From assembly GCA_040182905.1 (NCBI GenBank), contig JARQWU010000162.1:1-23972 (forward strand): DNA of 23,972 bases, read 5' to 3'. Below, piece after piece: positions 6,517 through 14,162 of the stretch (position 1 is the first letter of the stretch; the number at the start of each line of letters is the position of its first letter). The position numbers and the translations under genes were made by a program. This DNA is from Barthelona sp. PAP020. Lineage: Eukaryota > Metamonada: BaSk clade. The notes beneath the pieces were generated by a model. The model made no database searches. It saw only the letters and a list, made by a program, of their open reading frames with translations, and was not told the DNA's origin.

Positions 6517-9285
6517 ATGTCCCAAAATTGTCTCGATTTGAATTGGGCGTTTGGATTTCGTCATATTGTGTCCAAATGTGTTCATTCATTATGTGATGGA
6601 GATCGACAAGTAATATTTTATGCAGTTGGACATCTTGGTATTCTTTATGATTGTGAACATAAAACACAAACCCATTTATTTGGTCACAAACATGAAATTT
6701 CTGCCAGTTGTGTTTGTCCACGAAGAAGATATATTGCCACTGCTGATATTGGACCTGATGCGGTAATTATTGTGTGGGATACATATTCTGGATTATCCGT
6801 TCGTACTTTTGAAAAACCTTGTGAATTTGGCATTGTTTCTATGGATTTTGATTCCGATTATCGTTTTCTTTCTGTTATATCTGCCCCTAATCCAAATAGT
6901 CATGAAAATGAAGCAAATCAAAAGTTGTTTATTTATGATTGGGCAAATACTGAAATTGAAGAGCCAATTTCAGAAATTTTGTGTCCCTCTTCTCATCTTC
7001 AAGAACAGCTAAGGTGGTCGTATGAACGTAACAATGAAATTGTTACCACTGGTCCTCATTCAATATGCTTTTACGATATTAATGAAAATGGCCAAATTAT
7101 AAACGCTTATTCTCCCGGATTATCTATTGCGTACGAGCATATTAATATGTCAGATGTATTTACTGATTCCATTTTTCTTCCTAAACCCTTAGAAAATCCT
7201 GATGAATCTGCTATTTACTGTATTACCTCCACTCTTCAGGGATCTCTCATTGAATGGTCTTTGAAACTTGAAAATATCGAAGATGGTTTGGGAAATAGAC
7301 GTGTTCAACGTGTATTGAAGCTTTGTCCTGATTCAGGAATTATGTGTCTTCAATTGGCTCATCCTTTGTTTGTAGTCGGTTGTACTGATGGAACTGTTAA
7401 GTTTTTTGACCATAATAAAAGGATTGTGTCTTGGTTTGAAGACATAAATGCTGGACCAATTGCTCATATTGCCTTTCATTCTCCCTATTCTGACAATGCT
7501 CCTCTTCATCTTATGCGTGGACAAGCAGCTAAGGCATTTTTTGATCAGATCCATGATGTTACCACCTTTCCTGAAGTTGAAGTACCTGATTTCATTGTTG
7601 GCACAACATCAAGTCTTATTATTCAAATGCATGGTCGTGCATTCCATACAGCCGAGCAAGATTTGTTGCATGGTGAAGTTTTAGTCGAAGGATTCCCAGC
7701 ACATGTTCCCTCTGTCGCAATACATCCTACTGAAAAATTGATCGCTACTTGTTCTCATAATGGTTGTGTTTTTTTGATTGATTCACAGACCAAAGCTATA
7801 ATTAATTTGAAAAAGTTTGACAAAGTCCCACAGACACTACAATTTATTCCCCTTGATTCAACCATTATTGTTGGGTTCACCTCAGGCCATGTTTACATAT
7901 TAGATTATAACCTAAGTATACTTCAAGAATTGCATCACACAAAAGACAGTATTTTGCGGGTAGATGTTGCCGAAGATTCAAAACATGTTGTGGCTGTTGA
8001 TACCGGTTTTTGCATCACTGCATATCGTCGTTATGAGAATGAAGACATGGATAGCGAAAGTCTTGACTTTGAATGGCGTCTTGTTGGAAGATATGGGGCA
8101 CATACTGCAGATATTACTTCCTCCTGTCTAGAAATTGATTCTAAAGGTAGAACCCGTTTCTTTTCTACTGGTCTGGATAGATGTCTCATGCAATTTGATA
8201 TTGGTCATTCTGATATTACTGAACCGTTGAAAATGAAAGTCAGATCTCGAGTTGAGAGCAATTGTATTCCAACAGCTGTTGCATTTATTACTAGACCTGG
8301 ATCAGAGGGTCGTAGAGATGTTTTGTTGACAGCTAACAATCAGCTCAAAATTCGTGTCCTCAATCCCAAGAACCAACAGATAACAAAAACCGTTCTTGGA
8401 CCTGTTGAACCTTTTGAAAACCCAAAAGGTATTCGACAAATGCAGATAATAAAAAATGCTGATGGTTCACCTTCTGTTTATTTAATTTATTCAACACATC
8501 AATCAACAATAGGTTTAATGCGTTTGCCACTTGATGGAAATCCCTTCCGTTACTCATATACATTTGCTCATCCAATTGAAATTACCACCATGTCTTTGTC
8601 CAGTCAGAACTTACAATTAGTGACATGTGGCGGGGATGATTGTTCTGTACTTTTATTTGATATTGAAACAACGCAGTTGGAAGAACAGGTCAAGAATGGA
8701 GGCACTGATATGCAACCTTTCTATTCGTTGTTGGAAGAAAGTGATGCTCCTGCCTCTGTATTTCCATATTCTTCCGATGATTCTGGAAAGCAACCCTCAT
8801 TGTTGGAACATATCAAGAATTTATTCTATTTCATGGCATTGAATGCCACTCAAGTTGATCCTTCCATGTCACGAGACATATATGGTCCTATTCCCCGTGA
8901 TAAAGTTTTTGAATTACTTGCTGCATTGGGTTGCTTCTTATCTGCCGAAGATGAATTAAACATTGAACATGAAATTACTTATGACAACGAAGATGCTGAA
9001 AACGTTGATTTGGACACATTTTTGAAAATGTATGTTAATCATCGATCTGCAAAGCAGGTTTCTCTTGACCATTTTGTTCACGCTTTTAAGACTATTTCCC
9101 AAGAAAATTCAGAAACTTTGGACTTCGACCGTCTTTTGGATGTGTTGAATGAACATGGAATGAGTGTCAGTGAAACTTTGGAGATCATGTCTTATTTGAT
9201 GATTGAAGATAATGTTAGAGATGTAATTGGGGACAAAATTGATGCAAAGAAATTTGTTGAAGAAGTCTTGGCATATATGTTGTAG
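6517..9285 (+). CDS. CFAP251: CFAP251 (WDR66) radial-spoke/CSC WD-repeat protein
   Basis: The 922-residue protein matches CFAP251/WDR66 along its length. An N-terminal LNWAFGFR is followed by WD repeats to about residue 740; the YIATADIGPDAVIIVWD repeat near residue 75 is very characteristic ('WIATADKGPD..IIWD' in animals). Other clear blades end CTDGTVKFFD, TGLDRCLMQFD and GGDDCSVLLFD. From about 760 comes the family's C-terminal calmodulin/EF-hand-like region, starting EHIKNLFYFMAL and containing DLDTFLKMYVNHR. Known role: a subunit of the calmodulin- and spoke-associated complex at the base of radial spokes in motile 9+2 axonemes. The human protein has an extra acidic N-terminus that is missing here. 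The start is the first ATG; stop TAG. Confidence 0.94.
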   Translation: MSQNCLDLNWAFGFRHIVSKCVHSLCDGDRQVIFYAVGHLGILYDCEHKTQTHLFGHKHEISASCVCPRRRYIATADIGPDAVIIVWDTYSGLSVRTFEKPCEFGIVSMDFDSDYRFLSVISAPNPNSHENEANQKLFIYDWANTEIEEPISEILCPSSHLQEQLRWSYERNNEIVTTGPHSICFYDINENGQIINAYSPGLSIAYEHINMSDVFTDSIFLPKPLENPDESAIYCITSTLQGSLIEWSLKLENIEDGLGNRRVQRVLKLCPDSGIMCLQLAHPLFVVGCTDGTVKFFDHNKRIVSWFEDINAGPIAHIAFHSPYSDNAPLHLMRGQAAKAFFDQIHDVTTFPEVEVPDFIVGTTSSLIIQMHGRAFHTAEQDLLHGEVLVEGFPAHVPSVAIHPTEKLIATCSHNGCVFLIDSQTKAIINLKKFDKVPQTLQFIPLDSTIIVGFTSGHVYILDYNLSILQELHHTKDSILRVDVAEDSKHVVAVDTGFCITAYRRYENEDMDSESLDFEWRLVGRYGAHTADITSSCLEIDSKGRTRFFSTGLDRCLMQFDIGHSDITEPLKMKVRSRVESNCIPTAVAFITRPGSEGRRDVLLTANNQLKIRVLNPKNQQITKTVLGPVEPFENPKGIRQMQIIKNADGSPSVYLIYSTHQSTIGLMRLPLDGNPFRYSYTFAHPIEITTMSLSSQNLQLVTCGGDDCSVLLFDIETTQLEEQVKNGGTDMQPFYSLLEESDAPASVFPYSSDDSGKQPSLLEHIKNLFYFMALNATQVDPSMSRDIYGPIPRDKVFELLAALGCFLSAEDELNIEHEITYDNEDAENVDLDTFLKMYVNHRSAKQVSLDHFVHAFKTISQENSETLDFDRLLDVLNEHGMSVSETLEIMSYLMIEDNVRDVIGDKIDAKKFVEEVLAYML

Positions 9286-9423
9286 CTTTTGGATAAAGAA
9301 AATGAATTCTTTAAAGAAGTATAGATTTGTATGGTTTTTTTCATTTTGTTTATTCTTATTCATGTGTAAATGTATTTTTTTTTTTTTTTTGAATTTTTGT
9401 GAAGTAAAGATCAGATATTGAGC

Positions 9424-9461
9424 AAAATTCATTTGTTCTTGTAACGAATGAAATTTTTTTT
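9424..9461. terminator. 10-bp hairpin followed by T8, downstream of CFAP251
   Basis: TTCATTTGTT (9428-9437), loop CTTGT, AACGAATGAA (9443-9452): ten pairs with one T-G wobble, extendable by AAA/TTT past one mismatch, then T8 (9454-9461). It lies about 140 bases after the CFAP251 stop and about 95 before the next ATG. It resembles an intrinsic terminator in shape, but eukaryotic Pol II does not use these, so the function is open: 3' end processing, RNA stability or chance are all possible. Confidence 0.4.
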
Positions 9462-9555
9462 CATCTAAAAATTGGAAAATTTGCACTATTTCATCTTTTT
9501 GAAACAAAAACGAAGAGCAGTTCATTTTTGTCAATTCAATTTTTATGTTTATTGA

Positions 9556-9888
9556 ATGAGTATTCAACCAGAAAATCATTTAGTGTTTCTAGTACACAGA
9601 GAAAAGTCCATGTTTTCGACCCAATCAGATTATTTGATTGTTCAATTTTTGGATAGAAATACGTCTATTCGAAAGAAACAAAAGCGTGTGTATGCACCTA
9701 ATGTAAATGCATTGAAAAAAGGATTAATATCCAGTATTGAAGACTCAATGTCTATTGCAAATCTTGAAAGATATAGCTTGTTTTATCGACCTGATTCTTC
9801 TCAAGATGATTGGCTGCAATTAATTGACATGAATGTCATTGACTTTACATCAAAGATGATTCTTATGGTAATTGAAGAGTTTTTTTAA
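9556..9888 (+). CDS. hypothetical 110-residue protein
   Basis: I do not recognise the family. The 110 residues show an order that could be a small alpha/beta fold: a strand-like LVFLVHREK, YLIVQFLDR, a basic linker (IRKKQKRVYAP), a helix (NALKKGLISSIEDSM), a strand (RYSLFYRPD), an acidic turn with Trp, and a final hydrophobic strand (KMILMVIEEFF). That resembles a ubiquitin-like or doublecortin-like beta-grasp layout, but this is inference only. Start ATG at 9556, stop TAA at 9886-9888. It lies tail-to-tail with HSBP1. Codon use is like its neighbours and the length is well above chance for a spacer, so I take it as a real gene. Confidence 0.65.
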   Translation: MSIQPENHLVFLVHREKSMFSTQSDYLIVQFLDRNTSIRKKQKRVYAPNVNALKKGLISSIEDSMSIANLERYSLFYRPDSSQDDWLQLIDMNVIDFTSKMILMVIEEFF

Positions 9889-10129
9889 GTGTATGAAATA
9901 CCTTTTTATTGTATATTTTGTTGTTAATTTTGACAATGGGACAGTATTTTATTGTTCTTTTTTGTAATTCTGTGAAATACATGTAAATTGAGGAGATTTC
10001 TTTTTTTTTTTAATTTCTTCAAAGGTTTGATTCAGTGTTTGTGTCTTTTGAATTGTTTACAAAAAATCATTTAAAAAGATATTTATGGAAGAATTAATAC
10101 AAGGAAATAAGTGCATCTTTGAAAAACAA

Positions 10130-10363
10130 TTATTCAGTTGTTTCAGGTTTTGTTGTTTCCTCTGTTGAAGCATTCAATAATTCTGTAACAGTTCCTTCAA
10201 GTTCATTTAATCTATTATTCATTTCATCTATTTCAAATAAAATGTTCTTACACATACCACCAAATCTTTCAGAAACTTGATTCAACAAATCGCGAACATA
10301 TTCTGTTAATTGTTGTTGATTTTGAGGTGCTTCTGTGGATATATTTTGCTCGGGAGTTGACAT
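10130..10363 (-). CDS. HSBP1: heat shock factor-binding protein 1 homologue
   Basis: From ATG 10363 the protein is 77 residues; human HSBP1 is 76. The central coiled coil matches: QLTEYVRDLLNQVSERFGGM for 'dLT..V..LL.QMQ.KFQ.M', then ILFEIDEMNNRLNELEGTV for 'IIGRIDDMS.RIDDLE.NI', then a short Glu/Thr-rich tail. Upstream in-frame codons have no ATG. Known role: a small trimeric coiled coil that binds HSF1 and dampens the heat-shock response; homologues also act in WASH complex assembly, which may be the older function. It is convergent with the 110-residue gene. Upstream, between it and ABCF2, lies a 52-base hairpin. Confidence 0.88.
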   Translation of the reverse strand: MSTPEQNISTEAPQNQQQLTEYVRDLLNQVSERFGGMCKNILFEIDEMNNRLNELEGTVTELLNASTEETTKPETTE

Positions 10364-10493
10364 ATTGTTGTGAATTGAAGACAAAATTTAAAAAAAAATA
10401 AATTTGAAAAGGCATGTTTATTATTTTCAGACAATATTTTGTCGCTAATTATTAAATAAAGAATGAATCAAAGGGATATCAAGAATGATTAAA

Positions 10494-10545
10494 AATATTT
10501 TGCATTGTGATGGCAAATCTCTCCGAACACTCACCATGCAATATT
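10494..10545. repeat. imperfect 14-bp hairpin with 20-base loop
   Basis: Arms pair as AATATT/AATATT (10494-10499 with 10540-10545), GCAT/ATGC (10502-10505 with 10536-10539) and GTGA/TCAC (10507-10510 with 10531-10534), with a two-base bulge and one mismatch. The 20-base loop (10511-10530) is richer in G+C than its surroundings. It lies about 60 bases past the ABCF2 stop and 131 before the HSBP1 ATG, both genes on the minus strand, so it could sit in the ABCF2 3' UTR, the HSBP1 leader or promoter, or be a small RNA. Confidence 0.4.
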
Positions 10546-10607
10546 ATTGTTTTAATGTTTTGAACAAAAATTAAAAAAACAATCAAAAGAAAGACTATAT
10601 TTATCAA

Positions 10608-12389
10608 TTAAAAAGCATCTTCATCATAATCTTCGGGCATGAAAGCCTCACCTTCAATATCAGCTTCAACCCTATCAATCAAATAAGCTTTATATTCATG
10701 TATTGTACCATTCCATCTTGTGATTTTGTTGTTCTCAACAACCCAAATTTCATTTGCCATGGATTCTATCAATCTGAAATCATGTGATACGCAACAAACA
10801 CCACCTTGGAAGTCTCTTAATGCATCAGCCAAACAATCAATTGCCGATAAACTTAAGTTATTGGTAGGTTCATCGAGTAACAAAAGGTTGGGAGAATCTG
10901 AAGAGACAATTGCAAAACCAACACAGGATCTTTGACCACCAGATAAATTCTTGATAGGTGTATTCTGTAACTCTCTAGATATACCAAAGGGACCAAGCAT
11001 AGAACGAATAGAAGCTTCTCCAAGGTCTGGAAACATATTATCCAGTAATTCAAAAGGGGTTTTTTCTATGTCGATATGTTCCATAAGATGTTGATGATAG
11101 AAACCAAAATGAGTATGTGAATGTCTTCTTATTGTACCATCTATTGGCAAGAGGTCGTTGGTAATCAATTTCATAAGGGTAGATTTGCCGGTTCCATTTG
11201 CACCAACAATGCAAACACGACTATTCATATCTAGAGCTAAATCTACTTGATCATAAAGAATTCTAGAAACATGGTCTGTATTAGGTCCGTCAGGATAACC
11301 AAATGAAACATCTATGAATGAAACTGCAGAAGTTTCAAAAGTGTGGCATTCTTGAAATTTGAAAGATATTTGAGTATCACGAACAACTTGGGTCGTCATA
11401 CCATCTCTTTCCATTTTATTCAATTCTTTTTGTCTAGAAGTTGCTTGTTTAGACATCGATCTGGAAGTTTGACCATATCTTTGAATAAACCCTTTCAAAG
11501 CCTTCACACGATCTTGTTCACGATAATATCGTTTCATTTGATTGATTTCCAAATCTTGTCTTGTTTTCACGTATGTACTGTAATTACCTTTGAAAGCATA
11601 TAACTTATTATCACGATAAAGGATGATATCTGTACATACGTTGTTCAAAAAATCTGCAGAATGTGAAACAACCAATAGGCATGTGTGATATCTCTTTAAA
11701 AACTCTTCTAACCAAACAACTGATTCTAAATCCAAATGATTAGTAGGTTCATCCAATAATAACAAGAAAGGTCTGGTGAATAACGCCCTAGCTAAAGAAA
11801 TACGCATTCTCCATCCTCCGGAAAAATCTTTGCATTTTTGTTCTTGCATTTCAGCTGAAAAACCGAGACCGTGCAAGATCTTTCCTGCAACACTTGGTGC
11901 TTCATCAGGAGATAGATAACTTAAACGGTCTAAAATCATCATTTGAACATCATAAATGTTAGGATCATTGAAATCTAAGGTTTCCAATTGCTTTTCCAAT
12001 CTTTCTGCTTCTGAAGAGACAATTTTAACAACAGCTTCTAAGGCTGTTTCTTCAGTAGCATCATATTCTCTCTCTAAAAGAAAATGATCAATATGTTTTG
12101 GAATATCAAATTGTTGTGTGTTTAAAGCCTTCAATAATACTGATTTTCCAACACCAGATTCTCCAACTAATCCATATCTATGCCCTTGTTTCAAACTTAA
12201 CTTTCCTTCTGTCATCAATGTTTTGTTAAATGCATTCACTTCAATTTCACCAAAAATTAATGAAGTTTGATTTTCTGCACTTATTCTAACACTATTGACA
12301 GCTATTTCAGTTGGTTCTTCTTGAACCTTTTCAACAATGATGGGTGTTTTGGTGTTATTTCTTTTGGATCTATTGGACTTTCTGGCCAT
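10608..12389 (-). CDS. ABCF2: ABCF2/ARB1-type soluble ABC ATPase
   Basis: The 593-residue protein (from ATG 12389) has two ABC domains and no membrane segment. Domain 1: Walker A GESGVGKS (76-83), signature FSGGW (189-193), Walker B LLLLDEP (209-215) with NHLD, switch His 243. The interdomain linker (about 270-330, NYSTYVKTR to SRQKELNKM) is the ABCF signature region. Domain 2: Walker A GANGTGKS (396-403), signature LSGGQ (482-486), Walker B LLLLDEP (502-508), switch His 536. The closest relatives are ABCF2 and yeast Arb1, which bind ribosomes and act in 40S/60S biogenesis and recycling. Oddities: the second D-loop reads NNLSLS, with Ser where Asp is usual. The signature is LSGGQ where ABCF2/Arb1 usually have LSDGQ. 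The tail is acidic. An in-frame stretch upstream of ATG 12389 lacks ATG and was excluded. Confidence 0.95.
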   Translation of the reverse strand: MARKSNRSKRNNTKTPIIVEKVQEEPTEIAVNSVRISAENQTSLIFGEIEVNAFNKTLMTEGKLSLKQGHRYGLVGESGVGKSVLLKALNTQQFDIPKHIDHFLLEREYDATEETALEAVVKIVSSEAERLEKQLETLDFNDPNIYDVQMMILDRLSYLSPDEAPSVAGKILHGLGFSAEMQEQKCKDFSGGWRMRISLARALFTRPFLLLLDEPTNHLDLESVVWLEEFLKRYHTCLLVVSHSADFLNNVCTDIILYRDNKLYAFKGNYSTYVKTRQDLEINQMKRYYREQDRVKALKGFIQRYGQTSRSMSKQATSRQKELNKMERDGMTTQVVRDTQISFKFQECHTFETSAVSFIDVSFGYPDGPNTDHVSRILYDQVDLALDMNSRVCIVGANGTGKSTLMKLITNDLLPIDGTIRRHSHTHFGFYHQHLMEHIDIEKTPFELLDNMFPDLGEASIRSMLGPFGISRELQNTPIKNLSGGQRSCVGFAIVSSDSPNLLLLDEPTNNLSLSAIDCLADALRDFQGGVCCVSHDFRLIESMANEIWVVENNKITRWNGTIHEYKAYLIDRVEADIEGEAFMPEDYDEDAF

Positions 12390-12660
12390 ATTTAATTTGA
12401 AATCTGAGTCAACGAAACAGAGAAAAAAAGAGTTGTAGCCAAACAAAGATTTTTATCATTGAATAAAAAGTTGGTTTTTCTTTTTCATTTGTTTATTTCT
12501 TTTTTTTTTTCAGAGTAATTTTGACGATATGTTTGAATATTTTTGAAGAAACGAGGAAATTATGTGATTTATGTGTCTTTTCAAACTTTTATTTGTATTG
12601 GTAATGTTGTTGGTAAATAAAATTTTTCCATTTCTCTCATTAATTGAACGGATTTGATTA

Positions 12661-13368
12661 ATGTATTTGATAGATCAACAATTAAAAAACGCTGTTTGTC
12701 GAAGAAATGCAAAAGTTTCAGAAGTAAAACATCATTTACACTTTCAAAATGAAGAAACAATGAAAAAAGGATTGAAAGCAAAGGAATTATATGAAGAAAA
12801 GATAAATAAAAAAAGGAAACAGCTTGAAAATCAACAACAAAGAGCAAGATATAGAAGAGTTGTTGCAAGAGATCTAAAAATGCTTGAAATGGCTAAACAT
12901 CATGTGTTAGTTGAAGAAAAAGCTCAACAACATACTAGAAGGAGTCTTTTTTGGGAATTTTTTGACATTAGACATGATATAATTGAAGTTGACGTAAAAA
13001 GTGTGAAACATGCTAAAGCTCCCGTTAAGTTTTTGAAGAGGATGAATAAATATCAAAAGAGATCATTTACTGCACAAATGTTGAATGCAAAATTGTTGTT
13101 AGCTTCGACACGAAGAAAGTTAATACTTGAACGACGTATGCGTTTAGCACGAATTCATTGGATTAAGGTGAAGTGTTTGAGAAAACGACATGAGAGAAGA
13201 AAGCAAAAGGTTATTATTAGTGCCAATTTAAGACGTATGAAAGCGCATATTAAGAACAAAGTTCAAAAACAAATTCAAATGGAACAACAGAGATATAAAC
13301 AAACCGAGGAACCCTTAGAATCTACTACTTCTGCTGGGGGTATTGGTTCGTTTGTTTTTGTTGATTGA
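12661..13368 (+). CDS. very basic coiled-coil protein, unknown function
   Basis: I do not recognise the family. The 235 residues are dominated by Lys, Arg, Gln and His with long predicted helix. A coiled-coil segment covers about 28-80 (KGLKAKELYEEKINKKRKQL), a short aromatic patch follows at 97-107 (LFWEFFDIRHD), and a second highly basic helix runs 140-220 (RRKLILERRMRLARIHWIKV and onward). The C-terminal end is Gly/Ser with hydrophobic residues (GGIGSFVFVD). Such proteins are common at basal bodies, in nucleoli, or as RNA- or DNA-binding factors; the sequence does not decide. ATG 12661 is the first in frame and the stop is TGA. It is divergent from ABCF2; the 271-base spacer carries a T10 run ending in CAG near 12500-12514. 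Confidence 0.75.
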   Translation: MYLIDQQLKNAVCRRNAKVSEVKHHLHFQNEETMKKGLKAKELYEEKINKKRKQLENQQQRARYRRVVARDLKMLEMAKHHVLVEEKAQQHTRRSLFWEFFDIRHDIIEVDVKSVKHAKAPVKFLKRMNKYQKRSFTAQMLNAKLLLASTRRKLILERRMRLARIHWIKVKCLRKRHERRKQKVIISANLRRMKAHIKNKVQKQIQMEQQRYKQTEEPLESTTSAGGIGSFVFVD

Positions 13369-13420
13369 TTTTTGGATATTTGAGACGTACAAATCTGTGT
13401 GTATCAGTTCTTTTTATTTT

Positions 13421-13484
13421 CATTAATTTGCATTGTTAAACTGCGAATAACTGAGAGAGTGTTATCAGCATTAATTTAAACTGC
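13421..13484. repeat. imperfect direct repeat around a small hairpin
   Basis: CATTAATTT followed by AAACTGC occurs twice: at 13421-13429 with 13438-13444 (eight-base gap), and at 13469-13484 with no gap. Between them ATAAC (13447-13451) pairs with GTTAT (13461-13465) around a nine-base loop. Farther out, ACGTAC (13385-13390) and GTACGT (13494-13499) can pair across the whole block. Confidence 0.4.
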
Positions 13485-13575
13485 AAGAACACCGTACGTG
13501 TGAATGAATAAAGGTCCACTTTTTTGTTAATTTAATCTTTGCTACACCAATTTCAAAGTGCTAACAAATCTTGAA

Positions 13576-13715
13576 TCTTGCCATGCATATTCGATTGCAA
13601 GACGGTTAATATGCGTTGGGTGATCCGAGTGCAACGAGTAAATTTTTAATAAACTAGCTTTATTCATTTGGATCAAAGTTTTGACTTTGTGAGAACCCAA
13701 TCATTGGTTCTTTTT
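13576..13715 (+). ncRNA. candidate structured RNA: chain of hairpins ending in T5
   Basis: Six perfect stems follow one another in 140 bases: TCTTGC/GCAAGA (13576-13581 with 13597-13602), GCATATT/AATATGC (13585-13591 with 13608-13614), CGTTG/CAACG (13614-13618 with 13632-13636), AATAAA/TTTATT (13648-13653 with 13659-13664), CAAAGT/ACTTTG (13674-13679 with 13684-13689) and AGAACC/GGTTCT (13692-13697 with 13706-13711). The first two interlock as an H-type pseudoknot. The last is followed by TTTTT, as at a Pol III terminator. AAATTTTTAA (13640-13649) between stems resembles an Sm-site. No known RNA family was recognised: no U1, U2, U4, U5, U6, SRP, RNase P or tRNA landmarks. The strand is chosen from the T run only. 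Confidence 0.35.
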
Positions 13716-14162
13716 CAAAGCATAACAGGTCAATTTGAAACTTGAAAAAGAAAAACCAGAATTTCCAAATTCTACTCTTTACAATAAACTCATCATTTAT
13801 TATTGATGAATTAGGCTAAATAGATGACGAATTGATGTTATTTTGACTTCAATGTATGATTTTCAGTGTTGTTGTTTTTTCAAGAGAAACTTTCACAGTC
13901 TAGTGCACTCTTAAAAAAAGGACGAATCCAATGTAAAAAAAGTGATAAAAGAATGGTCCAAAATAAAGATAATTTTCAAATATTCTCATTTAAATCTCCA
14001 ATCTCCAGGTGTATTTTTTGTTCATCTTGTTCGTTTAATCCAAAAGCAAATAAGTTTGTTCTGCAAATTATAATTCAATAAATACTCGTTCCTCTGCCCC
14101 TCTGAAGTCTTCAAGAAACTGAACAGGTCACCTATCACAATCACATCTCTTATTTCATATTC

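Larger units (their letters stand above)
13369..14162. other. long gene-free region of distinct composition
   Basis: These 794 bases hold no convincing protein gene yet are visibly richer in G+C than other spacers. They contain an imperfect direct repeat (13421-13484), a chain of hairpins (13576-13715) and a weak ORF without ATG at its start (about 13866-14081). They separate the basic coiled-coil gene from the convergent acidic protein gene, so long promoters are not needed here. An RNA gene or a decayed insertion would explain the difference. Confidence 0.45.

Noticed and set aside
9109-9579. 156-codon frame on the minus strand over the CFAP251 3' end and spacer
   Set aside because: It overlaps the conserved EF-hand-like region of CFAP251 on the other strand, contains a Lys run from the T tract, and gains length from the hairpin at 9424-9461. 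No domain is recognised.
12497-12660. An intron upstream of the basic coiled-coil gene (T10 then CAG)
   Set aside because: No upstream coding exon or donor site could be identified, and the ATG at 12661 gives a complete frame. Kept only as a leader or promoter feature.
13576-13715. Assignment of the hairpin cluster to U4 or another spliceosomal RNA
   Set aside because: An Sm-like stretch and a GATCCGAG string recall U4, but the 5' stem-loop k-turn and U6-pairing segments could not be found. Left unassigned.
13866-14081. Frame of about 71 codons with a CIFCSSC motif
   Set aside because: It begins at GTG without an early ATG, has no recognised homologue, and lies in the odd spacer; the Cys motif alone is not enough.
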